Both the position numbers and the translations under genes were made by a program. Below, in pieces: positions 37,947 to 53,400 of a stretch of DNA of 64,000 bases. Source of the stretch: Xylocopa sonorina (taxonomy: Eukaryota; Arthropoda; Insecta; Hymenoptera; Apidae). The notes beneath the pieces are model-generated. The model saw nothing but the letters and a program-made list of their open reading frames with translations, did not search any database and was not told the origin of the DNA. Location: contig NW_027490125.1 in NCBI RefSeq assembly GCF_050948175.1, positions 744,001-808,000 of the forward strand, written 5' to 3'. Position 1 is the first letter of the stretch. Each line of letters opens with the position of its first letter.

Positions 37947-40900
37947 GACACTTTCTTTCTACGAAATAGCGTTTCCACATGTCTACGTATCGTAGCAATA
38001 GTGCTCTAATGTTTCCTAAAACGCGATATCGCATCTCATTTCTATGTTTCATGATAAGACGTAGTATTCATTGCGAAGTGTTGTGTATACCTCGCTTACA
38101 CATCCAATGAATGTAAACGCGAAACTTCCTTGCTAGGAAGTAGCGTTTGCAGATGTCTACGTAACGTAGCAATAGTGTTCTAGTGCTACTTAAATCGCGA
38201 TATCGCATCTCATTTCTATTTTTCATGATAAGACGTAGCATTCATTGCGAAGTGTCACTTATACCTCGCATACACTTCAAACGAATGTAAATGCAACGCT
38301 TCCTTACTAGGAAGTAGCATTTGCAGTTGTCTCCGTATCGAAGCAATAGAGTTCTGATGCTTCTTAAAACGCGATATCGCAACTCATTTCTACGTTTCAT
38401 GATATGATATAATATTCATTGCGGAGTGATATGTATTTCTCGTCTACGCTACAAGTAAGTGTAAGTGCGGCACCTCCTTGCTAGGAAATAGTGTTTGCAG
38501 AAGTCTACATATCGAAGGAATAGAGTTCTAATGCATCTTAAATCGCGATATTGCATCTCATTTCTATGTTTCATGATAAGAAATAATGTTAATTGCGAAG
38601 TGTTGTGCATACCTCGCATACACATCAAACGAATGTAAATGCGAAACATTCTTGCTAGGAAATAGCGTTTCTACATGTCTACGCATCGAAGCAATAATGT
38701 TCTAATGCTTTTTGAAATGCCATATCGCATCTCATTTCTATGTTTCATGATAAGATATAATATTCATTACCAAGTGTCATGTATACCACGCATACACTAC
38801 AAATGAAGGTAAATGCCACACCTCCTTGCTAGGAAATAGCGTTAGCAGATGTCTACGTATCGAAGCAATAGAGTTGCATGCCTCTTAAAACGTGAAATCG
38901 CATCTCTTTTCTATGTTTCGTGATAAGATATAATATACATTGTGCAGTGTCATGTATACCTCGTATTCACCTCAAAAGAGTGTAATTGCGACACTTCCTT
39001 GCTTGAAATTGCGTTTGCAGATGTCTACGTATCGCACCAATAGTGTTCTAATGCTATTTAAATTGCGACATCGCATCTCATTTCTATGTTTCATGATAAG
39101 ATATAATATTCATTGTGGAGTGTTATGTATGAAGCGTATTTACTTCAACAGAATGTAAATGCGGCTCTTCCTTGCTAGGAAATAGCGTTTGCAGATGTCT
39201 ACGTATCGTAGCAGTAGAGTTCTAATGCTTCCTAAATCGCGATATCGCATCTCATTTCTGTGTTTCATGATAAGATACAATATTCATTGTTCAGTGTTAT
39301 GTACATCTCGTCTGCACTTCAAATGAATGTAAATGCGACACTTCCTTGCTAGTAAATAGCGTTTGGAGATGTCTACGTATCGAAGCAATAGAGTTCTAAG
39401 ACTCCTTAAAACGCGATATCGCATCTCATTTCTATGTTTCATGATCCGATATAATATACTTTGTGGAGTGCTATGTGTACAACATATTTTCTTCAGAAGA
39501 TTGTAAATGCGACACTTCCTTGCTAGGAAATAGCGTCTGCAGATGTCTACATATCGAAGCAATAGAGTTCTAATGCTTCTTAAATCGCCATATCACATCT
39601 CATTTTCATGTTTCATGATAAGATATAATATTAATTGCGAAGTGTCATGTATACCACGCATACCCTTCAAATGAATGTAAATGCGATACTTCCTAGCTAG
39701 GAAGTACCGATGGCAGAATTCTACTTATCGAAGCAATAGAGTTCTAATGCTTCCTAAAACGAGATATCGCATCTCATTTCTATGTGCCATGATTAGATAT
39801 ATTATTCATTGCGGCGTGTCATGTATACCTCGTATTCACTTTAAAAGAATGTAAATCCGACACTTCCTTGCTATTAAATAGCGTTTGCAGATGTCTACGT
39901 ATCGAAGCAATAGTATTCTAATGCTTCTTAAAACGAAATATCGATTCTCATTTCTATGTTTCATGATAAGATATAATATCCATTGCGAAGTGTCATGTAT
40001 ACCTCGTATTCACTTCAAACGAATGTAAATGCGACACTTCCTTGCTTGGAAATAGCGTTTGCAGATAACTACGTATCGTATCATTAGAGTTCTACAGCTT
40101 CTCAAATGGCGATATCGCATCTCATTTCTATGCCTCATGATAAGATATAATATTCATTGCGGAGTGTATACCTGGGATACTCTTCAAATGAATGTAAATG
40201 CGACACTTCCATGCTAGGAAATAGCGTTTGCAGATGTCTACGTATCGATGCAATAGAGTTCTAACGCTTCTTAAATCGCGATATCGCATATCATTTCTAT
40301 GTTTCATGATAAGATATAATATTCATTGCGATGTGTCTTGTATACCTCGCATACACTTCAAGTGAATTTAAATGCGACACTTCATTGCTAGGAAATAGCG
40401 TTGGCAGATGTCTACGTATCGAAGCAATAGAGTTCTAATGCTTCTTAAATCGCCATATCGCATCTCATTTCTGTGTTTCATGATAAGTTATAATATTCAT
40501 TGCGAAGTGTCATGTTTACCTTGTATTCATTCCAAAAGAATGTATTTGCGACACTTCCATGCCACGAAATAGCGTTTGCGGGTGTCTACGTATCGTAGCA
40601 ATAGAGTTCTTATGCTTCTTAAATCGCGATGTCGCCTCTAATTTCTATGTTTCGTGATGAGGTATAATATTCATTGCGAAGTTTCATGTATACCTTGTAT
40701 TCACTTCAGAGGAATGTAAATGTTACTCTTCCCTGCTAGGAAATAGCGTTTGCAGATGTCTACGTATCGTAGCAAGCGTGTCATAATGATTCTTAAAACG
40801 AGATATCGCATCTCATTTCTATGTTTCATGATAACATATAATATTCATTACGAAGTGTTATGTATACCTCGCATACACTTCGAATGAATGTAAATGCAAC

Positions 40901-41850
40901 ACTTCCTTGCTAGGAAATAACGTTTGCAGTTGTCTACGTATCGTAGCAATTGAGTTCTAATGCTTCTTATATCGCGAGATCGCATCTCATATCTATGTTT
41001 CACGATAAGATATAATATTCATTGCGAAGTGTTATGTATACCTCGCATACACTTCAAAAGAATGTTAATGCGACACTTCCTTGCTAGGATATAGCGTTTG
41101 CAGATTTCTGCGTATCGTAGCATTATATTTCTATTGCATCTCAAAACGCGATATCGCATCTCATTTCTATGTTTCATACTAAGATATAATATTCATTGCG
41201 TAGATTCATGTATTCCTCGTATTCGCTTCAAATGAATGTAAATGCGACACTTCCTTGCTAGGAAATAGAGTTTGCAGATGTCTACGTATCGAAGCAATAA
41301 AGTTCCAATGCATCTTATATCGCGATATCGCATCTCATTTCTATTTTTCATGATAATATATAATATTCATTGTGCAATGTTATGTATACCTCGCATTCAC
41401 TTCAAAAGAATGTAAATGCGACACTTCCTTGCTAGGAAATAGCGTTTGCAGACGTCTACGTATCGAAGCAATAGAGTTCTAATGCTTCTTGAGACGGGAT
41501 ATCGCATCTCATTTCTATGCTTTATGGTAAGATATAATATTCATTGCGAAGCTTCATGTATTCCTGGTACTCACTTCAAATGAATGTAAATGCGACACTT
41601 CCTTGCTAGGAAATAGACTTTGCAGATGGCTACGTATCGTAGCAAGCGTGTTATAATACTTCTCAAAACGCAATATCGCATCCCATTTCTATGTTTCATG
41701 ATAAGATATAATATTCATTGTGGAGTGTTATGTATACCTCGCATACACTTCAAATGACTGTAAATGCGACATTTCCTTCCTAGGAAGTAGCGTTTGCAGA
41801 TGTCTACGTATCAAAGCAGTAGTGTTCTAATGCTTCTTAAATCGCGATAT
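37947..41850. repeat. Duplicon B counterpart of 18.1-22.0 kb
   Basis: Follows the A order at an offset of 19,862 bp: the partial third 11-mer, then diverged monomers. Single-base differences are sparse, for example TGCCACACC near 38815 where A has TGCGACACC near 18953, and CATGTTTCATG near 39607 where A has CATGTGTCATG. No gene. Confidence 0.85.
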
Positions 41851-44800
41851 CGCATCTCATTTCTACGTTTCATGATAAGATGCAATATTCATTGCGAAGT
41901 GTCACGTATACCTCGCATACACTTGAAATGAATGTAAATGCGATACTTCCATGCTGGGAAATAGCGTATGCAGATATCTACGTATCGAAGCAATAGAGTT
42001 CTAATGCTTCTCAAAACGCGATATCGCATCTCACTCCTACGTTTCATGATAAGATAAATTATTCATTGTGCAGTGTTATGTAAATCTCGTCTACACCTCA
42101 AATGAATGTAAATGCGACACTTCCTTGATAGGAAATAGCTTTTCCAGATGTCTACGTATCGAAGCAAGGGCGTACTAATGCTTCTCAAAACACGATATCG
42201 CATCTCATTCCTATGTTTCATGATAAGACATAGTATTCAATGCGACGTGTCATGTATACCTCGTGCTCACTTCAAAAGAATGTAAATGCGACATTTCCTT
42301 GATAGGAAATAGCGTTTGCAGATGTCTACGTATCGAAGCAAGGAGAGTTCTAATGCTTCTTAAATCGCGATATCGCAACTCATTTCTATGTTTCATGATA
42401 GGATATAATATTCATTGCGAAGTGTCTTGAATTACTCGCATATACTTCAGGTGAATGTAAATGCGACACATCCTTGCTAGGAAGTAGCGTTTGCAGATGT
42501 CTACGTATCGAAGCAATGGTGTTCCAATGCTTGTTAAATCGCGATATCGCACCTCAATTCTACGTTTCATGATAAGATATAATATTCATTTCGAAGTGTC
42601 ATGTATACCTCGGATACACTTCACATGAATGTAAATGCGACACTTCCTTGCTTTTAAATTGCGTTTGCAGATGTCTACGTATCGAAGAAATAGAGATCTA
42701 CTGCTTCTTAAATAGCCATATCGCATCTCATTTCTATGTTTCATGATAAGATATGATATTCATTGTGGAGTGTTATCATAACCTCGTATTCACTTCAAAA
42801 GAATGTAAATGCGACACTTCCTTACTAGGAAATAGCGTTTGTAGATGTCTACGTATCGAAGCAATAGAGTTCTAATGCTTCTCAAAACGCGATATAGCAT
42901 CGCATTTCTATGTCTCATATAAGATATAATATCCATTGCGAAGTGTTATGTATTCCTCGTCTACACTTCAAATGAATGTAAGTAAGACACTTCCTTTCTA
43001 GGACATTACGTTTCCAGATGCCTGCGTGTCGAAGCAATAGAGTTCTAGTGCTTCTTAAAACGCGTTATCGCATTTCATTTTATGTTTCATGATAATATAT
43101 AATAATCATTGCGAAGTGTCATGTGTATTTCGCATACACTTCAAATGAATGTAAATACGACACTGCCTTGCTAGGAAATAGCGTCTGCAGATGTCTACCT
43201 ATCTAAGCAATAAAGTTTTAATGCCTCTTAAATCGCGATATCGCATCTCATTTCTATGTTTCATGATAAGATATAATATTCATTGTGGAGTGTTATGTAT
43301 ACCTCGTATTCACTTCAACAGAATGTATATGTGACACTTCCTTGCTAGGAAATAGCGTTTGCAGATGTCCAGGTATCGAAGCAATAGAGTTCTAATGCTA
43401 CTTAAAACGCGATATCGCATCACATTTCTATGTCTCATGATAAGATATAATATTCATTGTGGAGTGTTATGTATACCTCGTATTAACTTCAAAAGAATGT
43501 AAATCCGACACTTCCTTGCTATTAAATAGCGTTTGCAGATGTCTACGTATCGTAGCAATAGTGTTCTAATGCCTTTTAAATCGAGATATCGCATCTCATT
43601 TCTATGTCTCATGATAAGATATAATATTCGTTGCGAAGTATTATGTATTTCTCGTCTACACTTCAAATGAATGTAAATACGACAGTTCCTTGCTAGGAAA
43701 TAGCGTTTGTAGATGTCTACGTATCGAAGCAACAGAGTACTGGTGCTTCTTAAGTCGCGAACTCGCATCTCATTTCTATGTTTCATGATAAGATATAATA
43801 TTCATTGCGAAGTGTCATGTATACCTCGTATTCACCTCAAACGAATGTAAATGCGACACTTCCTTGCTAGGAAATAGCGTTTGCAGATGTCTACTTATCG
43901 AAGAAATGGAGTTTTATGCTTCTTAAATCCCGATATCGCATCTCATTTCTATGTTTCATGATAAGATATAATATTCATTGCGAAGTGTCACGAATACCTC
44001 GTATTCACTTCAAAAGAATGTAAATGCTACACCTTCTTGCTAGGAAATAGCGTTGGCAGATGTCTACGTATCGTAGCAATAGGGTTCTAATGCTTCTTAA
44101 ATCGCGATATCGCATCTCATTTCTATATTTCGTGATAAGATATAATAATCATTGTGGAGTGTTATGTATGAAGCGTATTTACTTCAAATGAATGTAAATG
44201 CGGCACTTCCTTCTAGGAAATAGCGTTTGCAGATGTCTACGTATCGTAGCAATAGAGTTCTAAAGCTTCATAAAACGCGATATCGCATCTCATTTCTGTG
44301 CTTCACGATAAGAAACAATATTAATTGCCAAGTGTTATGTATTCCTTGTTTACACTTCAAACGAATGAAAATGCGATACATCCTTTCTAGGAAATAGCGT
44401 TTCCAGATGTCTACGTATCGAGGCAATTGAGTTCTAATGCTACTTAAATCACAATATCGCATCTCATTTCTATGTATCACGATAAGATATAATATTCATT
44501 GTGGAGTGTTATGTACACCTTGTATTCACTTCAAATGAATGTAAATGCGACACTTTCTTTCTACGAAATAGCGTTTCCACATGTCTACGTATCGTAGCAA
44601 AAGAGCTCTAATGTTTCCTAAAACGCGATATCGCATCTCATTTCTATGTTTCATGATAAGACGTAGTATTCATTGCGAAGTGTTATGTATACCTCGCATA
44701 CACGTCCAATGAATGTAAATGCGAAACTTCCTTGTTAGAAAATAGCGTTTGCAGATGTCTACGTATCGAAGCAATAGAGTTCTGATGCTTCTTAATTCGC

Positions 44801-47800
44801 GATATCGCATCTCATTTCTATGTTTGATGATAAGATATAATATTCATTGCGAAGTGTCACTTATACCTCGCATACACTTCAAATGAATGTAAATGTAACA
44901 CTTCCTTGCTAGCAAATAGCGTTCGCAGATGTGTACCTATCGTAGCAGTAAGGTCCTAATGCTTCTCAAAACGCGATATCGCATCTCATTCCTATGTTTC
45001 ATGATAAGATATAATATTCACTGCGAAGTGTCACTTATACCTCGCATACACTTCAAATGAATGTAAATGCGACACTTCCTTCCTAGGAAATAGCGTTTGC
45101 AGATGTCTATGTATCGGAGCAATAGAGTTCTAATGCCACTTAAAACGGGATATCGCATCTCATTTCTATGTTTCATGATAAGATATAATATTCACTGTGG
45201 AGCGTTATGTATACCTCGTATTCACTTAACAAGAATGTAAATGCGACACTTCCCTGCTAGGAAATAGCGTTTTCCGATGTCTAGGTATCGAAGCAATAGA
45301 TTTCTAATGCTTCTTAAAACGCGATATCGCATCTCATTTCTATGTTTCATGATACGATATCATATTCATTGCGAAGCGACATGTATACCTCGCATTCACT
45401 TCAAATGAATGTAAATGCGACACTTCCTTGCTATTAAATAGCGTTTACGGATGTCTGCGTATCGAAGCAATAGGGTTCTGATGCTTCTTAAGACGGTATA
45501 TCGCATCTCATTTCTATGTCTCATGATAAGATATAATATTCATTGTGAAGTGTTATGTATACCTCGTATTCACTTCAAATGAATGTAAATGCGACACTTG
45601 CTTGCTAGGAAATAGCGTTTCGAGATGTCTACGCTTCGAAGCAATAGAGTTCTAATGCTTCTTGAAACGCGATATCGCATCTCATTTCTACGTTTCATGA
45701 TAAGATGCAATATTCATTGCGAAGTGTCACGTATACCTCGCATACACTTGAAATGAATGTAAATGCGATACTTCCATGCTGGGAAATAGCGTATGCAGAT
45801 ATCTACGTATCGAAGCAATAGAGTTCTAATGCTTCTCAAAACGCGATATCGCATCTCACTCCTACGTTTCATGATAAGATAAAATATTCATTGTGCAGTG
45901 TTATGTAAATCTCGTCTACACCTCAAATGAATATAAATGAGACTCTTCCTTGCTAGGAATTAGCGTCAGCATATATCTACGTGTCGTAGCAATAGAGCCC
46001 TAATGTTTCTTAAAACGGGATATCGCTTCTCATTTCTATGTTTCAGGATAAGATATAATATTCATTGCGAAGTGTCTTGAATAACTCGCATATACTTCAG
46101 GTGAATGTAAATGCGACACATCCTTGCTAGGAAGTAGCGTTTGCAGATGTCTACGTATCGAAGCAATGGTGTTCCAATGCTTGTTACATCGCGATATCGC
46201 ACCCCAATTCTACGTTTCATGATAAAATATAATATTCATTTCGAAGTGTCATGTATACCTCGGATACACTTCACATGAATGTAAATGCGACACTTCCTTG
46301 CTTTTAAATTGCGTTTGCAGATGTCTACGTATCGAAGAAATAGAGTTCTAATGCTTCTCAAAACGCGATATCGCATCTCACTCCTACGTTTCATGATAAG
46401 ATAAAATATTCATTGTGCAGTGTTATGTAAATCTCGTCTACACCTCAAATGAATATAAATGAGACTCTTCCTTGCTAGGAATTAGCGTCAGCAGATATCT
46501 ACGTGTCGTAGCAATAGAGCCCTAATGTTTCTTAAAAGGGGATATCGCTTCTCATTCCTATGTTTCATGATAAGATATATTATTCATTGCGAAGTGTCTA
46601 ATATACCTCGTATTCACTTCAAAAGAATGTAAATGCAACACTTCCTCTCTAGGAAATAGCGTTTCCACGTGTCCACGTATCGAAGCAATAGAGTTCTAAT
46701 GCTACTTAAAACGCGACATCGCATCTCATTTCTATGTCTCATGATAAGCTATAATATTCATTGTGCAGTGTTATGTAAACCTCGTTTTCACTTCAAAGAA
46801 TGCAAATGCGACACTTCCTTGCAAGGAAGTAGCGTTTCAGGATGTCTATGTATCGAAGCAATAGAGTTGTAATGCTTCTCAAAACGCGATATAGCATCGC
46901 ATTTCTATGTCTCATGATAAGATATAATATCCTTTGCGAAGTGTTATGTATTCCTCGTCTACACTTCAAATGAATGTAAGTAAGACACTTCCTTTCTAGG
47001 ACATTACGTTTCCAGATGTCTACGTGTCGAAGCAATAGAGTTCTAATGCTACTTAAAACGCGATATCGCATCACATTTCTATGTCTCATGATAAGATATA
47101 ATATTCATTGTGGAGTGTTATGTATACCTCGTATTAACTTCAAAAGAATGTAAATCCGACACTTCCTTGCTATTAAATAGCGTTTGCAGATGTCTACGTA
47201 TCGTAGCAATAGTGTTCTAATGCCTTTTAAATCGAGATATCGCATCTCATTTCTATGTCTCATGATAAGATATAATATTCGTTGCGAAGTATTATGTATT
47301 TCTCGTCTACACTTCAAATGAATGTAAATGCTACACCTTCTTGCTAGGAAATAGCGTTGGCAGATGTCTACGTATCGTAGCAATAGGGTTCTAATGCTTC
47401 TTAAATCGCGATATCGCATCTCATTTCTATATTTCGTGATAAGATATAATATTCATTGTGGAGTGTTATGTATGAAGCGTATTTACTTCAAATGAATGTA
47501 AATGCGGCACTTCCTTCTAGGAAATAGCGTTTGCAGATGTCTACGTATCGTAGCAATAGAGTTCTAAAGCTTCATAAAACGCGATATCGCATCTCATTTC
47601 TGTGCTTCATGATAAGAAACAATATTAATTGCCAAGTGTTATGTATTCCTTGTCTACACTTCAAACGAATGAAAATGCGATACATCCTTTCTAGGAAATA
47701 GCGTTTCCAGATGTCTACGTATCGAGGCAATTGAGTTCTAATGCTGCTTAAATCACAATATCGCATCTCATTTCTATGTATCACGATAAGATATAATATT

Positions 47801-47958
47801 CATTGTGGAGTGTTATGTATACCTTGTATTCACTTCAAATGAATGTAAATGCGACACTTTCTTTCTACGAAATAGCGTTTCCACATGTCTACGTATCGTA
47901 GCAAAAGAGCTCTAATGTTTCCTAAAACGCGATATCGCATCTCATTTCTATGTGTCAT
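41851..47958. repeat. Duplicon B counterpart of the 3.5-kb-spaced pair (22.0-28.3 kb)
   Basis: Same two-copy arrangement as in A. The first copy ends near 44.65 kb. The second starts near 45.67 kb and contains the local 3-mer at about 45.84/46.36 kb. Two differences from A are structural: an extra 174-bp monomer at about 44.81-44.98 kb, and absence of two monomers at about 47.03 kb, where GAGTTCTAATGCTACTT follows the CGTGTCGAAGC monomer directly. The palindrome copy is at 46814-46829. Confidence 0.83.
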
Positions 47959-50900
47959 GATAAGATGTAATATTCAATGCGAAGTGTCTTGTATACCTCG
48001 CATAAACTTCAACTGAATATAAATACGACTCTTCGTTGCTAGGAAATAGCGTTTCCAGATATCTACGTATCGTAGCAATAGAGATCTAGTGCTTCTTAAA
48101 ACGCGATATCGCATCTCACGTCTATGTTCCATGATCCGATATAATATTCATTGCGAAGTGTCACTTATACCTCGCATACACTTCAAATGAATGTAAATGC
48201 GACACTTCCTTGCTAGGAAAGAGCGTTTGCAGATGTCTCTGTATCGAAGCAATGGAGATCTAATGCTTCTTAAATCGCGATATCGTATTTCACTTCTATG
48301 TTTCGTGATAAGGTATAATATTCATTGTGGAGTGTTATGTATACCTCCTACTCACTTTAGAAGAACGTAAATGCGAAACTTCCTTGCGATTAAATAGCGT
48401 TTGCAGATGTCTACGTAACCCAGCAATAGATTCCTAATGCTTTTTAAATCGCGATATCGCATCTCATTTCTATGTTTCATGACAAGATATAATATTCATT
48501 GCGAAGTGTCACATATACCTCGCATACATTTCAAATGAATGTAAATGCTACACTTCCTTGCTAGGAAATAGCGTTTGGAGACATCTGCCGATCATAGCAA
48601 TAGAGTTCTAATGCTTCTTAAACCGCAATGTCGCTCTTCATTTCTATGTTTCATGATGAGATATAATATTCATTGCGAACTGTCACTTATACCTCGCATA
48701 CACTTCAAGTGAATGTAAATGCGACACATCCTTGCTAGGAAATAGCGTTATCAGATGTTTAGGTTCCGAAACAATAGAGTTCTAATGCTTCTTAAAACGA
48801 GATGTCGCATCTCATTTCTATGTTTCATGATGAGATATAATATTCATTGCGAAGTGTTATGTATACCTCGCATGCACTTCGAATGAATGTAAATGCGACA
48901 CTTCCTTGCTAGGAAATAGCGTTTCCAGATATATACGTATCGTAGCAAAAGAGTTCTAATGCTTCTTATAATGCGATATCGCATCTCATTTCTATGTTTC
49001 CTGATAAGATATAATATTTATTGCGAAGTGTCATGTATACCTCGTATTTACTTCAAAAGAACGTAAATGCAACAATTCCGTGCTAGGAAATAGCGATTGC
49101 AGATGTCTACGTATCGTAGTAATGGGGTTCTAATGCTCCTCAAATCGCGACATAGCATCTCATTTCGATGTCTCACTATAAGATATAATATTAATTGTGC
49201 GGTGTTATGTATACCTCGTATTCACTTCAAATGAATGTAAATGCGACTCTTCCTTGTTAGGAAATAGCGTTGGCAGATGTCTACGTATCGTGGCTATAGA
49301 GTTCTGATGCTTCTCAAATCGCGATATCGCATCTCATTTCTATGTTTCGTGATAAGGTATAATATTTATTGTGGAATGTCATGTATTCCTCGTTTTCACT
49401 TCAGAAGAATGTAAATGCAACACTTCCTTGCTATTAAATAGCGTTTGCAGATTTCTACGTATCGAAGTAATAGTGTTCTAATGCTTCTTATATCGCGTTA
49501 ACGCATGTCATTTCTATGTTTCGAGATAAGGTATAATATTCATCGTGGAGTGTTATGTATACCTCCTATTCACTTCAAAAGAATGTAAGTGCAACACTTC
49601 CTGGCTAGGAAATAGCGTTTGCAGATGTCTACGTATCGTAGGAGTAGAGTACTAACGCTTCTTACAACGCGATATCGCATATCATTTCTATGTTTCATGA
49701 TAAGATATAATATTCGTTGCGAAGTGTCATGTATTCCTCGTATTCACTTCAAAAAAATGTAAATGCGACACTTCCTTGCTAGCAAATAGCGTTTGCAAAT
49801 GTCAACGTATCGAAACTGAAGTGTTCTAATGCTTCTTAAAACTAGATGTCGCATCGCATTTCGATGTTTCATGATAGCATACAATATTCATTGCGAAGTG
49901 TCACTTACACATCGCATTCACTTCAAATGAATGTAAATGCGACACTTCCTTCCTACGAAATAGCGTTTGCAGATGTCTACGCACCGTAGCAATAGAGTTC
50001 TGAAGCTTCTTAAAACAAGATATCGCATCTCATTTCTATGTTTCATGATAAGACATGATAATCATCGCTAAGTGTCATGTATACCTCGTATTCACTTCAA
50101 AAGAATGTATATGCGACACTACCATGCTAGGAAATAGCGTTTGCAGATGTCTACGTATCGTAGCAAGTGTTCTAATCCTTCTTAAAACGTGATAATGCAT
50201 CTCACTTCTATATTTCATGATAAGAGATAGTATCCATTGTGAATTGTCATGTATACCTCGTATTCACTTCAAAAGAATGTAACTATGACACTTCCCTGCT
50301 ATTATATAGCGTTTGCAGATGTCTACACACCGTAGCAATAGAGTTCCAAAGCTTCTTAGAACAAGATATCGCACCTCATTTCCATGTTTCATGATAAGAT
50401 ATAATATTCATTGCGAAGTATCATGAATACATCGTATTCACTTCAAAAAAATGTAAATGCGACACTTCATTGCTAGGAAGTAGCGTTTGCAGATGTCTAC
50501 TTATCGAAGCAATAGATTTCTAATGCTTCTTAAAACGAGATGTCGCATCTCATATCTATGTTTCATGATAAGATATATTATTCATTGCGAAGTGTCATGT
50601 ATACCTCGTATTCACTTCAAATGAATGTAAATGTGACACTTCCTTGTTAGGAAATAGCGTTTGCAGATGTCTACGTATCGAAGCCGTTGATTTCTAATGC
50701 TTCTTAAAATGGGATACCGCATCTCATTTCTCTGTTTCATGATAAGGTATAATATTCATTGTGGTGTGTCATGTATACCTCGCATTCACTTCAAAGGAAT
50801 GTAAATGCGACACTTCCTTGCTAGGAAATGGCGTTTGCAGATGCTCACGTATCGTAGCATTAGGATTTTAATGCTTCTCAAAACGCGATATAGCATCTCA

Positions 50901-53400
50901 TTTCTATGTGTCATGATAAGATGTAATATTCAATGCGAAGTGTCTTGTATACCTCGCATAAACTTCAACTGAATATAAATACGACACTCCGTTGCTAGGA
51001 AATAGCGTTTCCAGATATCTACGTATCGTAGCAATAGAGTTCTAGTGCTTCTTAAAACGCGATATCGCATCCCACATCTATGTTCCATGATCCGATATAA
51101 TATTCATTGCGAAGTGTCACTTATACCTCGCATACGCTCCAAGTGAATGTAAATGCGACACTTCCTTGCTAGGATATATCATTTGCAGATGTCTACGTAT
51201 AGAAGAAATAGAGTTCTAATGCTTCTTGAAACGCGATATCGCATCACATATCTATGTTTCATGATAAGATATAATATTCATTGCGAAATGTCACTTATAC
51301 TTCGCATACACTTCAAATGAATGTAAATGCGACACTTCCTTGCTAGGAAAGAGCGTTTACAGATGTCTACATTTCGAAGCAATAGATTTCTAATGTTTCT
51401 CATATAGCGATATCGCATCTCATTTCTATGTTTCATGATAAGATATAATATTCATTGCGACGTGTTATGTATACCTCGTCTGCACTTCAAAAGAATGTAA
51501 ATGCCACACTTCCTTGTCAGGAAATGCGTTTCCATATGTCTACGTAACGAAACAATATGATTCTAATGCTCCTTAAGACGCGATATCGCACCTCAGTTAT
51601 ATGTTAAATGATAGGATACAATATTCATTGCGAAGTGTTACGTATACCTCGTCTACACTTCAAAAGAACATAAATGCCACACTTCCTTGTATACCTCCTC
51701 TGCACTTCAAAAGATTATAAATGCCACTCTTCCTTGCTAGGAAATAGAGTTTCCAGATGCCTACGTATCGGAGCAATAGATTTCTAATTCTTTTTAAATC
51801 GCGATATCGCATCTCATTTCTATGTTTCATGGTAAGATATAATATTCATTGCGAAGTGTCACATATACCTCGCATACATTTCAAATGAATGTAAATGCTA
51901 CACTTCCTTGCTAGGAAATAGCGTAAGCAGATGTCTACGTATCGAAGCAATAGAGTTCTATTGCTTCTTAAAATGAAATGTCGCACCTCATTTCTATGTT
52001 TCATAATAAGATATAATATTCATTGCGAAGTGTCATGCATACCTCGTATTCATATAAAAAGCATGTGAATGCGACACTTCCTTGCTATTAAATAGCGTTT
52101 GCAGATGTTTACGTATCGTAGCAATAGAGTTCTAATGCTTCTTAAATCTAGATATCGCATTTCATTTCAACCTTTCATGATAAGATATAATATACATTGT
52201 TGAGTGTTATGTATACCTCGTACTCACTTCAAAAGAATGTAAATGCGATACTTCCTTGCTAGGAAATAGCGTTTGCAGATGTCTCTGCATCGAAGCAATG
52301 GAAATCTAATGCTTCTTAAATCGCGATATCGTATTTCATTTCTATGTTTCATGAAAAGATATAATATTCATTGCGAAGTGTTACGTATTCCTCGCATACG
52401 CTTCTAATGAATGTAAATGCGACACTTCCTTGCTAGGAAATAGCGCTTGCAGATGTCTACGTATCGAAGCAATAGAGTTCTAATGTTCTCAAAACGCGAT
52501 ATCGCATCTCATTTCTATGTTACATGATAAGATATAATATTCATTGCGAAGTGCCTCGTATACCTCGCATACACTTGAAATGAATGTAAATGCGACACAT
52601 CCTTCCTAGGAAATAGCGTTTTCAGATGTCTACGTATCGAAGCAATAGTGTTTCAATGCTTCATAAAACGAGATGTCTCATTCCATTTCTATGTTTCATG
52701 ATAAGATATAATATTCCTTGCGAAGTGTCTTCTATACCTCGCATTCGCTTCGAATGAATGTAAATGCGACACTTTCTTGCTAGGAAATAGCGTTGGCAGA
52801 TGTCTACGTATCGAAGCAATAGAGTTCTAATGCTTCTTAAAACTAGATATTGCATCTCATTTCAACGTTTCATGATAAGATATAATATTCATTGCGAAGT
52901 GTTACGTATACCTCGCATACGCTTCTAATGAATGTAAATGCGACACTATCTTGCTAGGAAATAGCGTTGGCAGATGTCTACGTATCGGTGAAATAGAGTT
53001 CTAATGTTCTCAAAACGCGATATCGCATCTCATTTCTATGTTACATGATAAGATATAATATTCATTGCGAAGTGTCTCGTATACCTCGCATTCACTTGAA
53101 ATGAATGTAAATGCGACACATCCTTGCTTGGCAATAGCGTCTGCAGATATCTACATATCGTAGCAATAGAGACATAATGCTCCTTAAAACGCGATGTCGC
53201 ATATCATTTCTACGTTTCATGATAAGGTATAATATTAATTGTGGAGTGTTATGTATACTTCGTATTCACTTCAGATGAATGTATATGCGACACTTCCTTG
53301 CTAGGAAATAGCGTTTGCAGATGTATACGTATCGAAGCAATAGAGTTGTAGTGATTCTTATATCGCCATATCGCATCTCATTTCTATGTTTCATAATAAG
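47959..53400. repeat. Duplicon B counterpart of 28.3-34.2 kb
   Basis: Offset 19,689 then 19,691 bp from A up to the 521-bp HOR, then 19,170 bp after it. It contains the 221-bp monomer (51538-51758) and the 3-mer HOR with one full copy plus a partial (from 52372 and 52893). It ends at the shared breakpoint near 53400. No gene. Confidence 0.83.

Larger units (their letters stand above)
34231..53400. repeat. Duplicon B, second copy of the ~19-kb tandem segmental duplication
   Basis: Directly follows duplicon A. The junction sits inside ATATCGCATCTCATTTC followed by TATGTTTCATGATAAG at 34196-34230: left of it matches the end of B (53360-53400), right of it matches the 11-mer at 16283. It carries the same succession of HORs as A. 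Relative to A it has one extra monomer at about 44.8-45.0 kb, lacks two monomers at about 47.03 kb, and has one fewer 521-bp unit near 52.4-52.9 kb. Beyond 53400 the sequence continues as ordinary array. Confidence 0.88.
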
